Shown: piece by piece, positions 24,309 through 32,420 of the stretch | How positions within the stretch are numbered: position 1 is the stretch's first letter | How the letters are laid out: every line of letters starts with the position of its first letter | Assembly: GCA_937860055.1 (NCBI GenBank) | Contig: CALMBO010000011.1 | Coordinates: 62,001 to 126,000 of the forward strand | Direction: 5' to 3' | Source: an uncultured Verrucomicrobiota bacterium | GTDB taxonomy: Bacteria; Verrucomicrobiota; Kiritimatiellia; CAIQIC01; Lenti-01 | Length of the DNA stretch: 64,000 bases | Translations under genes and position numbers: made by a program | The notes under the pieces: model-generated | Database searches by the model: none | Seen by the model: only the letters and a program-made list of their open reading frames with translations | Told to the model about the DNA's origin: nothing

Positions 24309-25796
24309 TTATGGTTGCACCATCACATGCGAAAATACAGCCAAATCCATCCTCGTCACATGGATCAAGGTCGTCTTCCCCGCCTTCAGGGTTACCTCCC
24401 CCGACCAAAGCGTTCCGCCGGCGGGACTTGAAATCGCCGCCGCCTTCGTCCCCGGCTCCGTCCACGCGCTCAGCACCTGGATGTGCGCCGGCAGCGTCAA
24501 CCAGCTCCGCAGGTCCGCCTGTTCCGAAATGAGGTTGTACAGCAGCATCGCCAGCTCGGCGCCGTTCCCGCCCGCGTCCTTCGCCGCCTTCGCCGCCGCG
24601 CCCTTCGCCACCGCCCGCGCCACCTGCCGCGTCAGGATCCCCGGCATCTGCTCGCCCAGCGCCCGCGCCGCCAGCGCCGCCACGTTGCAGATCGGTGCCG
24701 TCCGCCCCAGCCGCTTCCCGCCCGCCGACACCTCCGCCGGCGCCGCCGGCGGAGGAGCCGCCGCATACACCGGCAGCGCCACCACCCCGATCGAATCCGA
24801 CGAAAAGAGCGGATACGCCACCGACATCTCCGTCTTCTGCGGCACCAGCCCCTCTTCGTACACCACCACCAGCCGCGCCTTCCCCTCCAGTTCCCCGCTC
24901 CCGTCCGCCGGCGTGCCCGCCGCCTCCGGGAACCGCCGCGCAAAATCCTCCAGGTCCTCCCTCATCCCCAGCCGCTTGCCCAGCCGCACCACGTCCTGCT
25001 GCAGGTACGGGTTCTCCGGATAGATCTCCAGCGCCTTCTTGCAATCGATGTACGCGTCGTTCGGCTCCCCCAGCATTTCCCAGATCACCGCCGACACGTA
25101 GAACGTCGCCGCGTTCTGGAACGAATGCTTCACCGCCCCCGCCACCTGGTCCAGCCCCGCGTAGACCGGCGCCAGGCGCGGATCGTCCGCCGTTCCCGCC
25201 GCCGGCGCATTCGTCTCCCCCGCCGCCGGTTCGTTTGGCTTGTCCGATTTCGCCCGGTCGATCTCCTTCTCGTGCCGCTTGCGCGCCGCCTCCTGCTCGC
25301 GGTTCGCCCGCCGCACCTCCACCCCCGCCCCGATCACATCGTTCTGCGCCAGATAGTTCAGCGCCTGGTAGTGGTGCACCAGCGTCCGTTCGTAGCTCTG
25401 CGCCCGGTACGGAATCACCTTGTCGTTCACCAGCACCGCCCCGCCCTGCGCCGCCGCCCCCGAGGCCGAGATCTTCGCCTTCTCGTCCTGCTCCCGGTTC
25501 TTCGCGATCGCCTTCTCGTACGCCGCGCGCGACCCCTCGAAATCGCCCTCCAGCTGCGCCACCCGCCCCATTTCCATCGCGAACAGCACCCCCGAACTCC
25601 CCTCCGTCCGCTTCCCGAACGTCTTCTCGTAGTCCGGCTTCTGCCCCGTCCGCAGCGGCCCCAGCGTCGTCGCCTCCATCCCCTCCGGATAATGGCTGAA
25701 CGTCCCGCATCCCGCCGCCCCCAGCGCCAGCAGGATCCCCGTCGCCGCCCCGCGCCACTTTTGCAGATTGACTGAAATGGACCGGCCTTCCACCAT
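24309..25796 (-). CDS. COG3014-like lipoprotein, first gene of operon
   Basis: 495 residues. MVEGRSISVNLQKWRGAATG leads to a lipobox LGAAGC near residue 30. The central part has TPR-like helices: FAMEMGRVAQLEGDFEGSRA near 75, the block EMLGEPNDAYIDCKKALEIY near 250, then a beta-rich C-terminal half. The Vibrio COG3014 protein sits in the same lpoB-ycfL neighbourhood. ATG at 25796 follows AAAGGA. The gene starts only 24 bases from the divergent TatD gene, so the operon promoter must overlap the TatD start region. Confidence 0.7.
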   Translation of the reverse strand: MVEGRSISVNLQKWRGAATGILLALGAAGCGTFSHYPEGMEATTLGPLRTGQKPDYEKTFGKRTEGSSGVLFAMEMGRVAQLEGDFEGSRAAYEKAIAKNREQDEKAKISASGAAAQGGAVLVNDKVIPYRAQSYERTLVHHYQALNYLAQNDVIGAGVEVRRANREQEAARKRHEKEIDRAKSDKPNEPAAGETNAPAAGTADDPRLAPVYAGLDQVAGAVKHSFQNAATFYVSAVIWEMLGEPNDAYIDCKKALEIYPENPYLQQDVVRLGKRLGMREDLEDFARRFPEAAGTPADGSGELEGKARLVVVYEEGLVPQKTEMSVAYPLFSSDSIGVVALPVYAAAPPPAAPAEVSAGGKRLGRTAPICNVAALAARALGEQMPGILTRQVARAVAKGAAAKAAKDAGGNGAELAMLLYNLISEQADLRSWLTLPAHIQVLSAWTEPGTKAAAISSPAGGTLWSGEVTLKAGKTTLIHVTRMDLAVFSHVMVQP

Positions 25797-25820
25797 GTCC
25801 TTTGGAGAATACCACCCCCG

Positions 25821-26651
25821 ATGCCTGCCGACAGCCAAAATCTGACCTGGTTTGACGCCCATTCCCACCTCCAGGATCCGCGCCTCGCCCCCCATCTCCC
25901 GCAAGTCCTCGCCCGCGCCCGCGCCGCCGGCCTCGCCCGCCTCCATGTCGACGCCACCTGCGAAGCCGACTGGTCCGCCGTCGCCGCCCTCGCCGACGCC
26001 CATCCCGGCCTCGTCATCTGCTCCTTCGGCATCCATCCCTGGTTCATCCAAGGCCGCAGCGCCCGCTGGCTCCAAAACCTCCGCGATCTCCTCGCCACCC
26101 GCCCCGCCGGCATCGGCGAAATCGGCCTCGACGCCCGCATGGACGACTCCCTCGACGCCGACCGCGAAGCCGTCTTCCGCGCCCAGCTCGACCTCTCCTG
26201 CGAACTCGCCCTCCCCGCCTCCCTCCATTGCCGCGACGCCTGGAACCCCATGCTCCAGATCCTCCTCGCCCTCCCCCCGCATCCCGCCGGCCTCCTCATC
26301 CACGCCTACTCCGGCCCCGCCGACGCCCTCCCCGACCTCGCCGCGAAAAACATCCACATCTCCTTCGGCGGCACCCTCACCCGCCCCCAAAACGCCCGCG
26401 CCCGCGAAAACGCCGCCCGCGTCCCCCCCGGCCATTTCCTGCTCGAATCCGACGCCCCCGATCTGCCCCCCACCCTGCCCGGCGACATTCCGCCGCATCT
26501 CGTTGGCGACGACGGCAAAACCCTCTCCGAACCCGCCTATATCCCCTATGTCGGCCAAATCCTCGCGGACCTGCGCAACACCGCGCCCGGCGACATCGCC
26601 GCGCAAGCCACCGCCACCGCGCGCCGCCTCTTCGCGAAGCTCCTGACCTGA
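25821..26651 (+). CDS. tatD: TatD family metal-dependent hydrolase
   Basis: 276 residues. The metal ligands are all present: FDAHSHLQD (HxH), GEIGLD (Glu), HCRDAW (His), HAYSG (His) and ESDAPDLPP (Asp). TatD proteins act as 3'-5' exonucleases and deoxyribonucleases in DNA repair and quality control. It is divergent from the COG3014-like gene with only 24 bases between the two start codons. Confidence 0.9.
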   Translation: MPADSQNLTWFDAHSHLQDPRLAPHLPQVLARARAAGLARLHVDATCEADWSAVAALADAHPGLVICSFGIHPWFIQGRSARWLQNLRDLLATRPAGIGEIGLDARMDDSLDADREAVFRAQLDLSCELALPASLHCRDAWNPMLQILLALPPHPAGLLIHAYSGPADALPDLAAKNIHISFGGTLTRPQNARARENAARVPPGHFLLESDAPDLPPTLPGDIPPHLVGDDGKTLSEPAYIPYVGQILADLRNTAPGDIAAQATATARRLFAKLLT

Positions 26652-26786
26652 CCTCCTCATCACCCCCCATAGTCGCCCCCGCCCCCGCCCCCGTTACCGC
26701 TCCCGCCATGCCTCCACCCGAATTTGCAATGGCCACGGACCTCCCCCAGGCGCTAGGATCGGCTTGATTTGCTGAAAACAACCCCG

Positions 26787-28604
26787 ATGACCTTCGCCAC
26801 CCCAGACTGGAAAGACCGCCAGGTTCGCCTCCGCGTCTTCGCACGCTGGGCGCGCCGCATCGCCCGCACATGGATCGAACAGGCCCGCGGCGGCGAATAC
26901 GTCTTCCTCCTGTTCACCGCCGCCTTCATCGGATTGCTCGGCGGTCTGGCCGCCATCGCCTTCGACATCGCCATCCATCTCTTCCAGGACGGCTTCTGGA
27001 ACGTCATCGAGCCCCGCCTCGCGGACCTGCGGGAGATCCCCGCCTGGAAGATCGCGCTGGTGCCCGCCTTCGGCGGACTCGCCGTCGGACTCATCACCAC
27101 CTTCCTCGTCGCCGAAGCCAGGGGCCACGGCGTGCCCGAAGTCATCAAGGCCGTCGCGCTCGACGGCGGCAGGATCCGCGGACGCGTGGCCATCGCCAAG
27201 ACCATCGCCTCGGCCATCACCATCGGCAGCGGCGGATCCGCCGGGCGCGAGGGCCCCATCATCCAGGTCGGCGCAGCCATCGGTTCGCGCATCGGGCAGG
27301 CCATGGGCATGTCCAGGCGGCGCCTCCGCACGCTCGTGGGCTGCGGCGCGGCCGCCGGCATCGCCGCCACCTTCAACGCGCCCATCGCGGGCGCCTTGTT
27401 TTCCGTCGAGGTCATCCTCGGCGAATTCGGCGCCGCCCAGTTCAGCCCCATCGTCATTTCCTCCGTCATCGCCACGGTCGTGGCGCGCGCCTGGCGCGGC
27501 AGCGCGCCCGCGTTCTCGCCGCCGCCCTGCACGTTCGCCAGCGCCTGGGAGCTCCTTCCCTGCGCCCTGCTCGGCCTCCTCTGCGGCCTCGTCTCCTTCG
27601 CCTACATCCGCATCAACGACTCCGCCGCCCGCTTCTTCGAGGACCGCCTCCGCCTGCCCGGCTGGCTCCGCCCCGCCCTCGGCGGCCTCCTCGTCGGCCT
27701 CCTCGCCCTCGCCCTCCCGCAGATCCTGGGCGACGGCCACGGCCTTTCCAACGACGCCTTCGCCGGGCGCATCCCCCCGCTCCTGCTCCTCGCGCTCGTC
27801 TTCGCCAAGATGCTGGCCACGGGCGCGACCCTCGGCAGCGGCGGCTCCGGCGGCGTCTTCTCCCCCGCCCTCGCCGTCGGCGCCCTCCTCGGCGCATGCG
27901 TGGGCTCCCTGGCCGAGCCCGTGCTCGGCACCCGCTTCGGCGGCCTCGCCGCCTATTCCCTCGTCGGCATGGGCGGCCTCGTCGCCGGCTCCATGCTCGC
28001 GCCCATCACCGCCATCCTCATGGTCTTCGAAATCACCTCCAACTACGCCATCATCCTCCCCGTCATGGTCGCCTCCATCCTCAGCACCGTCCTGGCAATG
28101 CGCCTCACCGGAAACCTCTCCGTCTACACCTTCAAGCTCGCCCGCGACGGCATCCGCCTCTTCCGCGGCGGCTCGCCCGACCTCCTCCGCACCCGCCGCG
28201 TCGAAGCCCACATGCGCACCCGCGTCGAAACCGCCCCCCCCGGCGAATCCGCCGCCACCCTCCTGGACCGCTTCCTCGCCTCCGATGCCGCCCAGTTCTA
28301 CGTCGTCGACCCCGCCGGCGCCCTCCTCGGCACCATCTCCCTTTCCGACACCCGCCGCGTCCTCCTCTCCTCCCCCGCCCTCGTCCGCATCCTCCTCGCC
28401 GAAGACCTCATGCGCCGCTCCACCCCCTGCGTCACCCCCGACGAAAGCCTCGGCACCACCCTCGCCAAGTTCACCTCCTCCCGCCTGCCCGAACTCCCCG
28501 CCATCCGCTCCTCCGCCGACCGCCGCCTCGTCGGCGCCCTCGCCTACTCCGACGTCCTCGCCGCCTACCAGGACGAGGTCGTCAAGGCCGACTCCTCTCC
28601 CTAG
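26787..28604 (+). CDS. CLC chloride channel/transporter with CBS domains
   Basis: 605 residues. The permeation motifs are present: GHGVPEV, GSGGSAGREGPIIQ near residue 150 and GSGGSGGVFSPAL near 350, the signature loops around the chloride path. About ten to eleven hydrophobic helices precede two CBS domains (about 455-600) that typically sense nucleotides. The first loop has the GREGP glutamate found in proton-coupled transporters. It probably moves Cl-/H+ across the inner membrane, for example in pH or fluoride handling. ATG at 26787 is used instead of TTG 18 bases upstream. Confidence 0.9.
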   Translation: MTFATPDWKDRQVRLRVFARWARRIARTWIEQARGGEYVFLLFTAAFIGLLGGLAAIAFDIAIHLFQDGFWNVIEPRLADLREIPAWKIALVPAFGGLAVGLITTFLVAEARGHGVPEVIKAVALDGGRIRGRVAIAKTIASAITIGSGGSAGREGPIIQVGAAIGSRIGQAMGMSRRRLRTLVGCGAAAGIAATFNAPIAGALFSVEVILGEFGAAQFSPIVISSVIATVVARAWRGSAPAFSPPPCTFASAWELLPCALLGLLCGLVSFAYIRINDSAARFFEDRLRLPGWLRPALGGLLVGLLALALPQILGDGHGLSNDAFAGRIPPLLLLALVFAKMLATGATLGSGGSGGVFSPALAVGALLGACVGSLAEPVLGTRFGGLAAYSLVGMGGLVAGSMLAPITAILMVFEITSNYAIILPVMVASILSTVLAMRLTGNLSVYTFKLARDGIRLFRGGSPDLLRTRRVEAHMRTRVETAPPGESAATLLDRFLASDAAQFYVVDPAGALLGTISLSDTRRVLLSSPALVRILLAEDLMRRSTPCVTPDESLGTTLAKFTSSRLPELPAIRSSADRRLVGALAYSDVLAAYQDEVVKADSSP

Positions 28605-28656
28605 CCCCTCCCCTCCCTCCGGGGCGGGAAGGCGCCGCCCGCCCCCCTGCGAAAAG

Positions 28657-28760
28657 TTTTTCCATTGTGTGGAAAAATTGCTAAAAGTTTTTCCATTGTA
28701 TGGAAAAAACGGCCGTTTTTTTCCACACCGTGGAAAACTCTTTTCCACAGGGTGGAAAAA
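28657..28760. repeat. Four-copy TTTTCCA palindrome array, copy A
   Basis: Copies lie at about 28657-28677, 28688-28709, 28716-28737 and 28741-28760. Centres are TTGTG, TTGTA, CACCG and CAGGG. The first spacer, TTGCTAAAAG, and the third-copy leader, CGGCCG, recur in the array at 54398-54497. The array lies just upstream of the amidohydrolase gene and takes in the region where its promoter should be. Confidence 0.85.
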
Positions 28761-28782
28761 TCCCGAACCCAGGAGACCTGCC

Positions 28783-30102
28783 ATGACCGCCCTGCTGATC
28801 AAGAACGCCCTCGTCGTCACCCTCGATGACGCCGGCACCATCCTCCCCAACGGCCAGATCCTCGTCGAAGGCTCGAAGATTTCCGCCGTCGGTCCCTCCG
28901 TGAAGGCCCCCGCCGGCGCCCAGGTCGTCGACGCGGAGGGCATGGTCGCCATCCCCGGCCTCATCAACGCCCACCACCACTTCTACTCCTCCTTCGCCCG
29001 CGGCTTCGCCCCCCCCGGCGAACCCGCCTCCAACTTCGTCGAAATCCTCCAGCGCATGTGGTGGAAGCTCGACCTCGCCCTCGACCCCGAGGCCGTCCGC
29101 TATTCCTCCCTCGTCGCCCTCCTCGAGGCCATCCATACCGGCTGCACCACCGTCATCGACCACCACGCCTCCCCCTCCTGCACCGACGGCTCCCTCGACA
29201 TCATGGAGGAAACCTTCCGCCAGGCCGGCCTCTCCGGCTGCCTCTGCTACGAAACCTCCGACCGCAACGTCCCCGCCGACGGCGTCGCCGAAAACACCCG
29301 CTTCATCAAGAAGATGAAGGCGGCGCCGGACGGCCAGGTCACCGCCCTCTTCGGCCTCCACGCCCAGATGACCCTCTCCGACACCACCCTCGAGGCCACC
29401 GCCCGCGTCTGCAACGAAACCAAAACCGGCGTCCACATCCACGTCGCCGAGGACCTCTCCGACGAGACCGACTGCATCGCCAAGCACGGCTCCCGCATCA
29501 TCCAGCGCCTCCACAAGTTCGGCCTCACCGGCAAGAATTCCCTCTTCATCCACGGCATCCACCTCGACGAGTCCGAAATGGACCTCATCGCCCAGACCGG
29601 CACCATGATGGTCCACAACCCCGAATCCAACATGAACAACGCCGTCGGCACCCAGAAGATGCTGACCCTGCTCAAGAAGGGCATCCTCCTCGGCCTCGGC
29701 ACCGACGGCATGACCTCCCACATGATCTCCGCCGCCCGCGTCGCCCACCTCCTCCAGCGCGCCACCCTCGCCGACCCCCGCGTCGCCTTCTGCGAGGCCT
29801 GCGACATGCTCCTCTCCAGGAACGCGCAGATCGCCGCCCGCTGCTTCCCCGACCGGCGCGGCCAGCTCGCCCCCGGCCAGCTCGCCGACATCGCGATCTT
29901 CGACTACGTCCCCACCACCCCCCTCGAACCCGGCCGCTTCCTCGGCCACCTCCTCTACGGCCTCAACGTCGCCCGCGTCCACACCACCATCGCCCGCGGC
30001 CGCGTCCTCATGCGCAACTCCAAGATCCTCACCCTCGACGAAAAGGAAATCGGCGCCAAGGCCCGCGAATCCGCCCGCGCCACCTGGGCCCGTTTCAAAT
30101 GA
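28783..30102 (+). CDS. ssnA: SsnA-like amidohydrolase
   Basis: 439 residues. The metal-dependent amidohydrolase signature is complete: NAHHHFYSSFARG (HxH), HIHVAEDLSDE (His), HGIHLDE (His) and LGTDGMTSHM (Asp). The sequence EILQRMWWKLDLALDPEAVRYSS and the conserved Asp context place it in the SsnA group of aminohydrolases related to guanine deaminase and ATZ/TRZ enzymes. It probably deaminates a purine- or pyrimidine-like compound. ATG at 28783 has AGGAG 8 bases upstream. The four-copy palindrome array lies directly in front of the gene. Confidence 0.85.
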   Translation: MTALLIKNALVVTLDDAGTILPNGQILVEGSKISAVGPSVKAPAGAQVVDAEGMVAIPGLINAHHHFYSSFARGFAPPGEPASNFVEILQRMWWKLDLALDPEAVRYSSLVALLEAIHTGCTTVIDHHASPSCTDGSLDIMEETFRQAGLSGCLCYETSDRNVPADGVAENTRFIKKMKAAPDGQVTALFGLHAQMTLSDTTLEATARVCNETKTGVHIHVAEDLSDETDCIAKHGSRIIQRLHKFGLTGKNSLFIHGIHLDESEMDLIAQTGTMMVHNPESNMNNAVGTQKMLTLLKKGILLGLGTDGMTSHMISAARVAHLLQRATLADPRVAFCEACDMLLSRNAQIAARCFPDRRGQLAPGQLADIAIFDYVPTTPLEPGRFLGHLLYGLNVARVHTTIARGRVLMRNSKILTLDEKEIGAKARESARATWARFK

Positions 30103-30127
30103 GGCTGCCCATGGCTGTTCTCCCCAA

Positions 30128-30157
30128 ACTGAATCCTGACCCCTGAACCCTGTAAAC
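30128..30157. repeat. CTGAAYCCTGA low-complexity stretch
   Basis: ACTGAATCCTGACCCCTGAA and its continuation is a repeated CTGAA(T/C)CC/CCTGA pattern between ssnA and the HMG-CoA synthase gene. Similar pattern stretches occur at 53578 and 55951. It has no detectable coding role. Confidence 0.35.
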
Positions 30158-30163
30158 CATCTC

Positions 30164-31333
30164 ATGAAAATCGGCATCGACCTCATCTCCTTCCACGCCC
30201 CCTCCTACGTCATGGACCTGCGCACGCTCGCGGAAAAGCGCGGCGCCGATCCCGACAAGTTCATCGTCGGCATCGGCCAGGAACGCATGGCCGTCGTGCC
30301 GCCCGACCAGGACATCGTCACCCTCGCCGCCAACGCCGCCCTCCCCGTCGTCGAAAAGGCCGGGCGCGACAACATCGAACTGCTGATCTTCGCCACCGAA
30401 TCCGGCATCGACCAGTCCAAGGCCGCCGCCTGCTTCTGCCACCGGCTCCTCGGCCTGCCCTCCGCCTGCCGCTGCATCGAAACCAAGGAAGCCTGCTACG
30501 GCGCCACCGCCTCCCTCCGCATGGCCGCCGCCATGGTCGCCGCCCGCCCCCACACCAAGGCCCTCGTCCTCGCCGCCGACATCGCCCGTTACGACCTCGC
30601 CTCCCCCGGCGAACCCACCCAGGGCGCCGGTGCCGTCGCCATGCTCGTGTCCGCCCACCCCCGCGTCCTCGCCCTCGACCCAGAGGCCGGCTTCCACACC
30701 GAGGACATCATGGACTTCTGGCGCCCCAACTACCGCGAAGAAGCCCTCGTCGACGGCAAGTATTCCACGCGCATGTACCTCACCACGCTCATCGAGGCCT
30801 GGAACAACTACAAGGCCGCCTCCGGCCGCGGGCTCGCCGACCACGCCCACTACTGCTTCCACCTCCCCTTCACCAAGATCGCCTACAAATCCTTCGAACG
30901 CCTCTGCAAGGCCGAAGGCGTCGAACCGCCCCCCAAGGAGGAGCAGGAACGCCTCCTCGACTTCGCCCTCCGCTACAACCGCCAGACCGGCAACACCTAC
31001 GCCGCCTGCGTCTACGAAGCCTTCGCCTCCCTCCTCGACAACGCCCCCGCCGCCCTCGACGACCAGCGCATCGGCTTCTTCTCCTACGGCTCCGGCTGCA
31101 TGGCCGAATTCTTCTCCGGCGTCGTCCAGCGCGGCTACCGCCAGCACCTCTTCACCGACCAGCACCGCGCCATGCTCGATACCCGCACGCCCGTGACGTA
31201 TCGGCAATACGAGGATATCTTCAACTACGGCGTCCCCCGCGACGGCGCCGACCACGTCTTCGCCCCCTACCGCTCCGGCCCCTTCCGCCTCGCCGGCATC
31301 AAGGACCACAAGCGCCGCTACGAAGCCAAGTAG
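30164..31333 (+). CDS. mvaS: Hydroxymethylglutaryl-CoA synthase
   Basis: 389 residues. The catalytic Cys lies in CIETKEACYGAT (near residue 110), the catalytic Glu in VGIGQERMAV (near 40-45) and His in HLPFTKIAYKSF (near 232). It condenses acetyl-CoA with acetoacetyl-CoA to HMG-CoA, the first committed step of the mevalonate route to isoprenoids. Presence implies this bacterium may use the mevalonate pathway rather than, or in addition to, MEP; no other pathway gene is in the window. The gene is preceded by a CTGAAYCCTGA stretch and followed by the 31.4-kb repeats. Confidence 0.9.
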   Translation: MKIGIDLISFHAPSYVMDLRTLAEKRGADPDKFIVGIGQERMAVVPPDQDIVTLAANAALPVVEKAGRDNIELLIFATESGIDQSKAAACFCHRLLGLPSACRCIETKEACYGATASLRMAAAMVAARPHTKALVLAADIARYDLASPGEPTQGAGAVAMLVSAHPRVLALDPEAGFHTEDIMDFWRPNYREEALVDGKYSTRMYLTTLIEAWNNYKAASGRGLADHAHYCFHLPFTKIAYKSFERLCKAEGVEPPPKEEQERLLDFALRYNRQTGNTYAACVYEAFASLLDNAPAALDDQRIGFFSYGSGCMAEFFSGVVQRGYRQHLFTDQHRAMLDTRTPVTYRQYEDIFNYGVPRDGADHVFAPYRSGPFRLAGIKDHKRRYEAK

Positions 31334-31410
31334 CCGCTCCCGCCCGGATATTCCGCCTTCCGATCCTGCCGGGCCCGCTGTGCCCGGCGACAATTCGATC
31401 CTTCGCCACC

Positions 31411-31440
31411 TGTAGCCGGGGGCGTTGACCCCGGCCGGCT
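31411..31440. repeat. TGTAGCC-type palindromic repeat
   Basis: TGTAGCCGGGGGCGTTGACC followed by CCGGCCGGCT forms a GC-rich hairpin and belongs to the TGTAGGCC family found at 55.8, 61.6 and 62.1 kb. Another hairpin lies just upstream in the same gap. Confidence 0.55.
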
Positions 31441-31453
31441 GCTTTTCCCCTCC

Positions 31454-31495
31454 CCCATCCGTGTCCATCGGTGTTCATCCGTGGTTCATCCCGCC
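31454..31495. repeat. GTCCATYGG-type interspersed repeat, copy 2
   Basis: GTGTCCATCGGTGTTCATCC followed by GTGGTT is the second copy of the family at 12090-12135. It lies in the 271-base gap after mvaS. Confidence 0.5.
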
Positions 31496-31517
31496 CCAAA
31501 ATACATTCTTTCCCCCG

Positions 31518-31546
31518 TTGACCCGTCTATCGCTTCACGGTTTAGT
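31518..31546 (+). promoter_or_regulatory. Sigma-70-type promoter of the 62-residue gene
   Basis: TTGACC (31518-31523), 17-base spacer, TTTAGT (31541-31546). The ATG at 31605 follows at 58 bases with a strong GAAGGAGAA ribosome site. Confidence 0.55.
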
Positions 31547-31604
31547 CTGTCTCCCGTCGTGGCCATTCAGGCCGCGCCGCAACCCTCAAACGAAGGAGAA
31601 AACC

Positions 31605-31793
31605 ATGGGTTCGAAAATGACGGTGAAGGAGTTCGCGCAGATGTTCCGCGAAATCGGCCTCGACGAGGCGGCCATGCAGAAGTGGCATGCCCTGTTCGAG
31701 CAGCGCCATCCGGACAGCCACCGGAGCTTCCTCGAATGGCTCGGACTGGACGCCGCGCAGATCGAACAGATCCGCGCCCGCAGCCGGAGCTGA
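31605..31793 (+). CDS. 62-residue protein homologous to the MerR regulator's C-terminal domain
   Basis: 62 residues. A strong ribosome site (GAAGGAGAA) supports the ATG. Residues 24-43 (MQKWHALFEQRHPDSHRSFL) match residues 136-155 of the MerR protein encoded 61 bases downstream at 10 of 20 positions, including W, H, F, E, R, P and H in the same spacing; the match continues through LGL/LGI and IRA. The shared domain has no name I know. It may be a ligand-binding unit, or the small protein may bind or modulate the regulator. It has its own promoter. Confidence 0.75.
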   Translation: MGSKMTVKEFAQMFREIGLDEAAMQKWHALFEQRHPDSHRSFLEWLGLDAAQIEQIRARSRS

Positions 31794-31814
31794 TTCCGCG
31801 CCGGGGGGGCGGGG

Positions 31815-31844
31815 TTTCCCGCCGCCCCGCTTCCGTGGTAGACT
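31815..31844 (+). promoter_or_regulatory. Promoter with leaderless spacing
   Basis: TTTCCC (31815-31820), 18-base spacer, TAGACT (31839-31844). The MerR gene starts 16 bases after the -10 begins. The -35 is weak. Confidence 0.4.
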
Positions 31845-31854
31845 GGCGCCGCCC

Positions 31855-32382
31855 ATGAAGACCTACCGCATCTCCGAACTCGCCCGCGCCTTCGGCCTCT
31901 CCCGCAGCACCCTGCTGCACTACGACCGCATCGGGCTTCTGTCCGCCGCCGACCGCTCCCGCGCCGACTACCGGATCTACGGCGAGCAGGACCGCCGCCG
32001 CCTCGAGCGCATCTGCCAATACCGCTCCGCCGGACTCCCCCTCGCGGACATCCGCGCCCTGCTGGACGCTCCCGGCCGGCCCGCCGCCCGCCTGCTGGAA
32101 AAACGCCTGCGCCAAACCAGCGAGGAAATCGGCGCGCTGCGCGTCCAGCAGCGCCTCCTAGCCTCCCTGCTGCACGTGGCGGGAAAGCGCGTGCCACCGG
32201 CGGTGGACAAGACCGCGTGGGTTTCCATGCTCAAGGCCGCGGGCGTGAGTCAAAAATCCATGGAACGCTGGCACCGCGAATTCGAACGCCGCGCCCCGCG
32301 CGACCATCACGGCTTCCTCGCCTCCCTCGGCATTCCGGAATCCGAAATCGCCCGCATCCGCGCCTGTTCCGCCCGGCCCTGA
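31855..32382 (+). CDS. MerR-family regulator with C-terminal domain shared with its neighbour
   Basis: 175 residues. The N-terminal winged helix is clear: YRISELARAFGLSRSTLLHY (residues 4-23), then DYRIYGEQDRRRLERI. A coiled dimer helix spans about 75-110. The C-terminal domain (about 118-175) is the shared domain described for the 62-residue protein. No MerR metal-binding Cys pattern is visible, so the effector is unlikely to be a thiophilic metal. It is likely to regulate the small upstream gene, since the two lie in the same orientation 61 bases apart. It has no SD and a -10 very close to the ATG. Confidence 0.8.
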   Translation: MKTYRISELARAFGLSRSTLLHYDRIGLLSAADRSRADYRIYGEQDRRRLERICQYRSAGLPLADIRALLDAPGRPAARLLEKRLRQTSEEIGALRVQQRLLASLLHVAGKRVPPAVDKTAWVSMLKAAGVSQKSMERWHREFERRAPRDHHGFLASLGIPESEIARIRACSARP

Positions 32383-32420
32383 CGGCCCGGGCGCCGCAGG
32401 ATTGACAGCGCCGGGACGCC

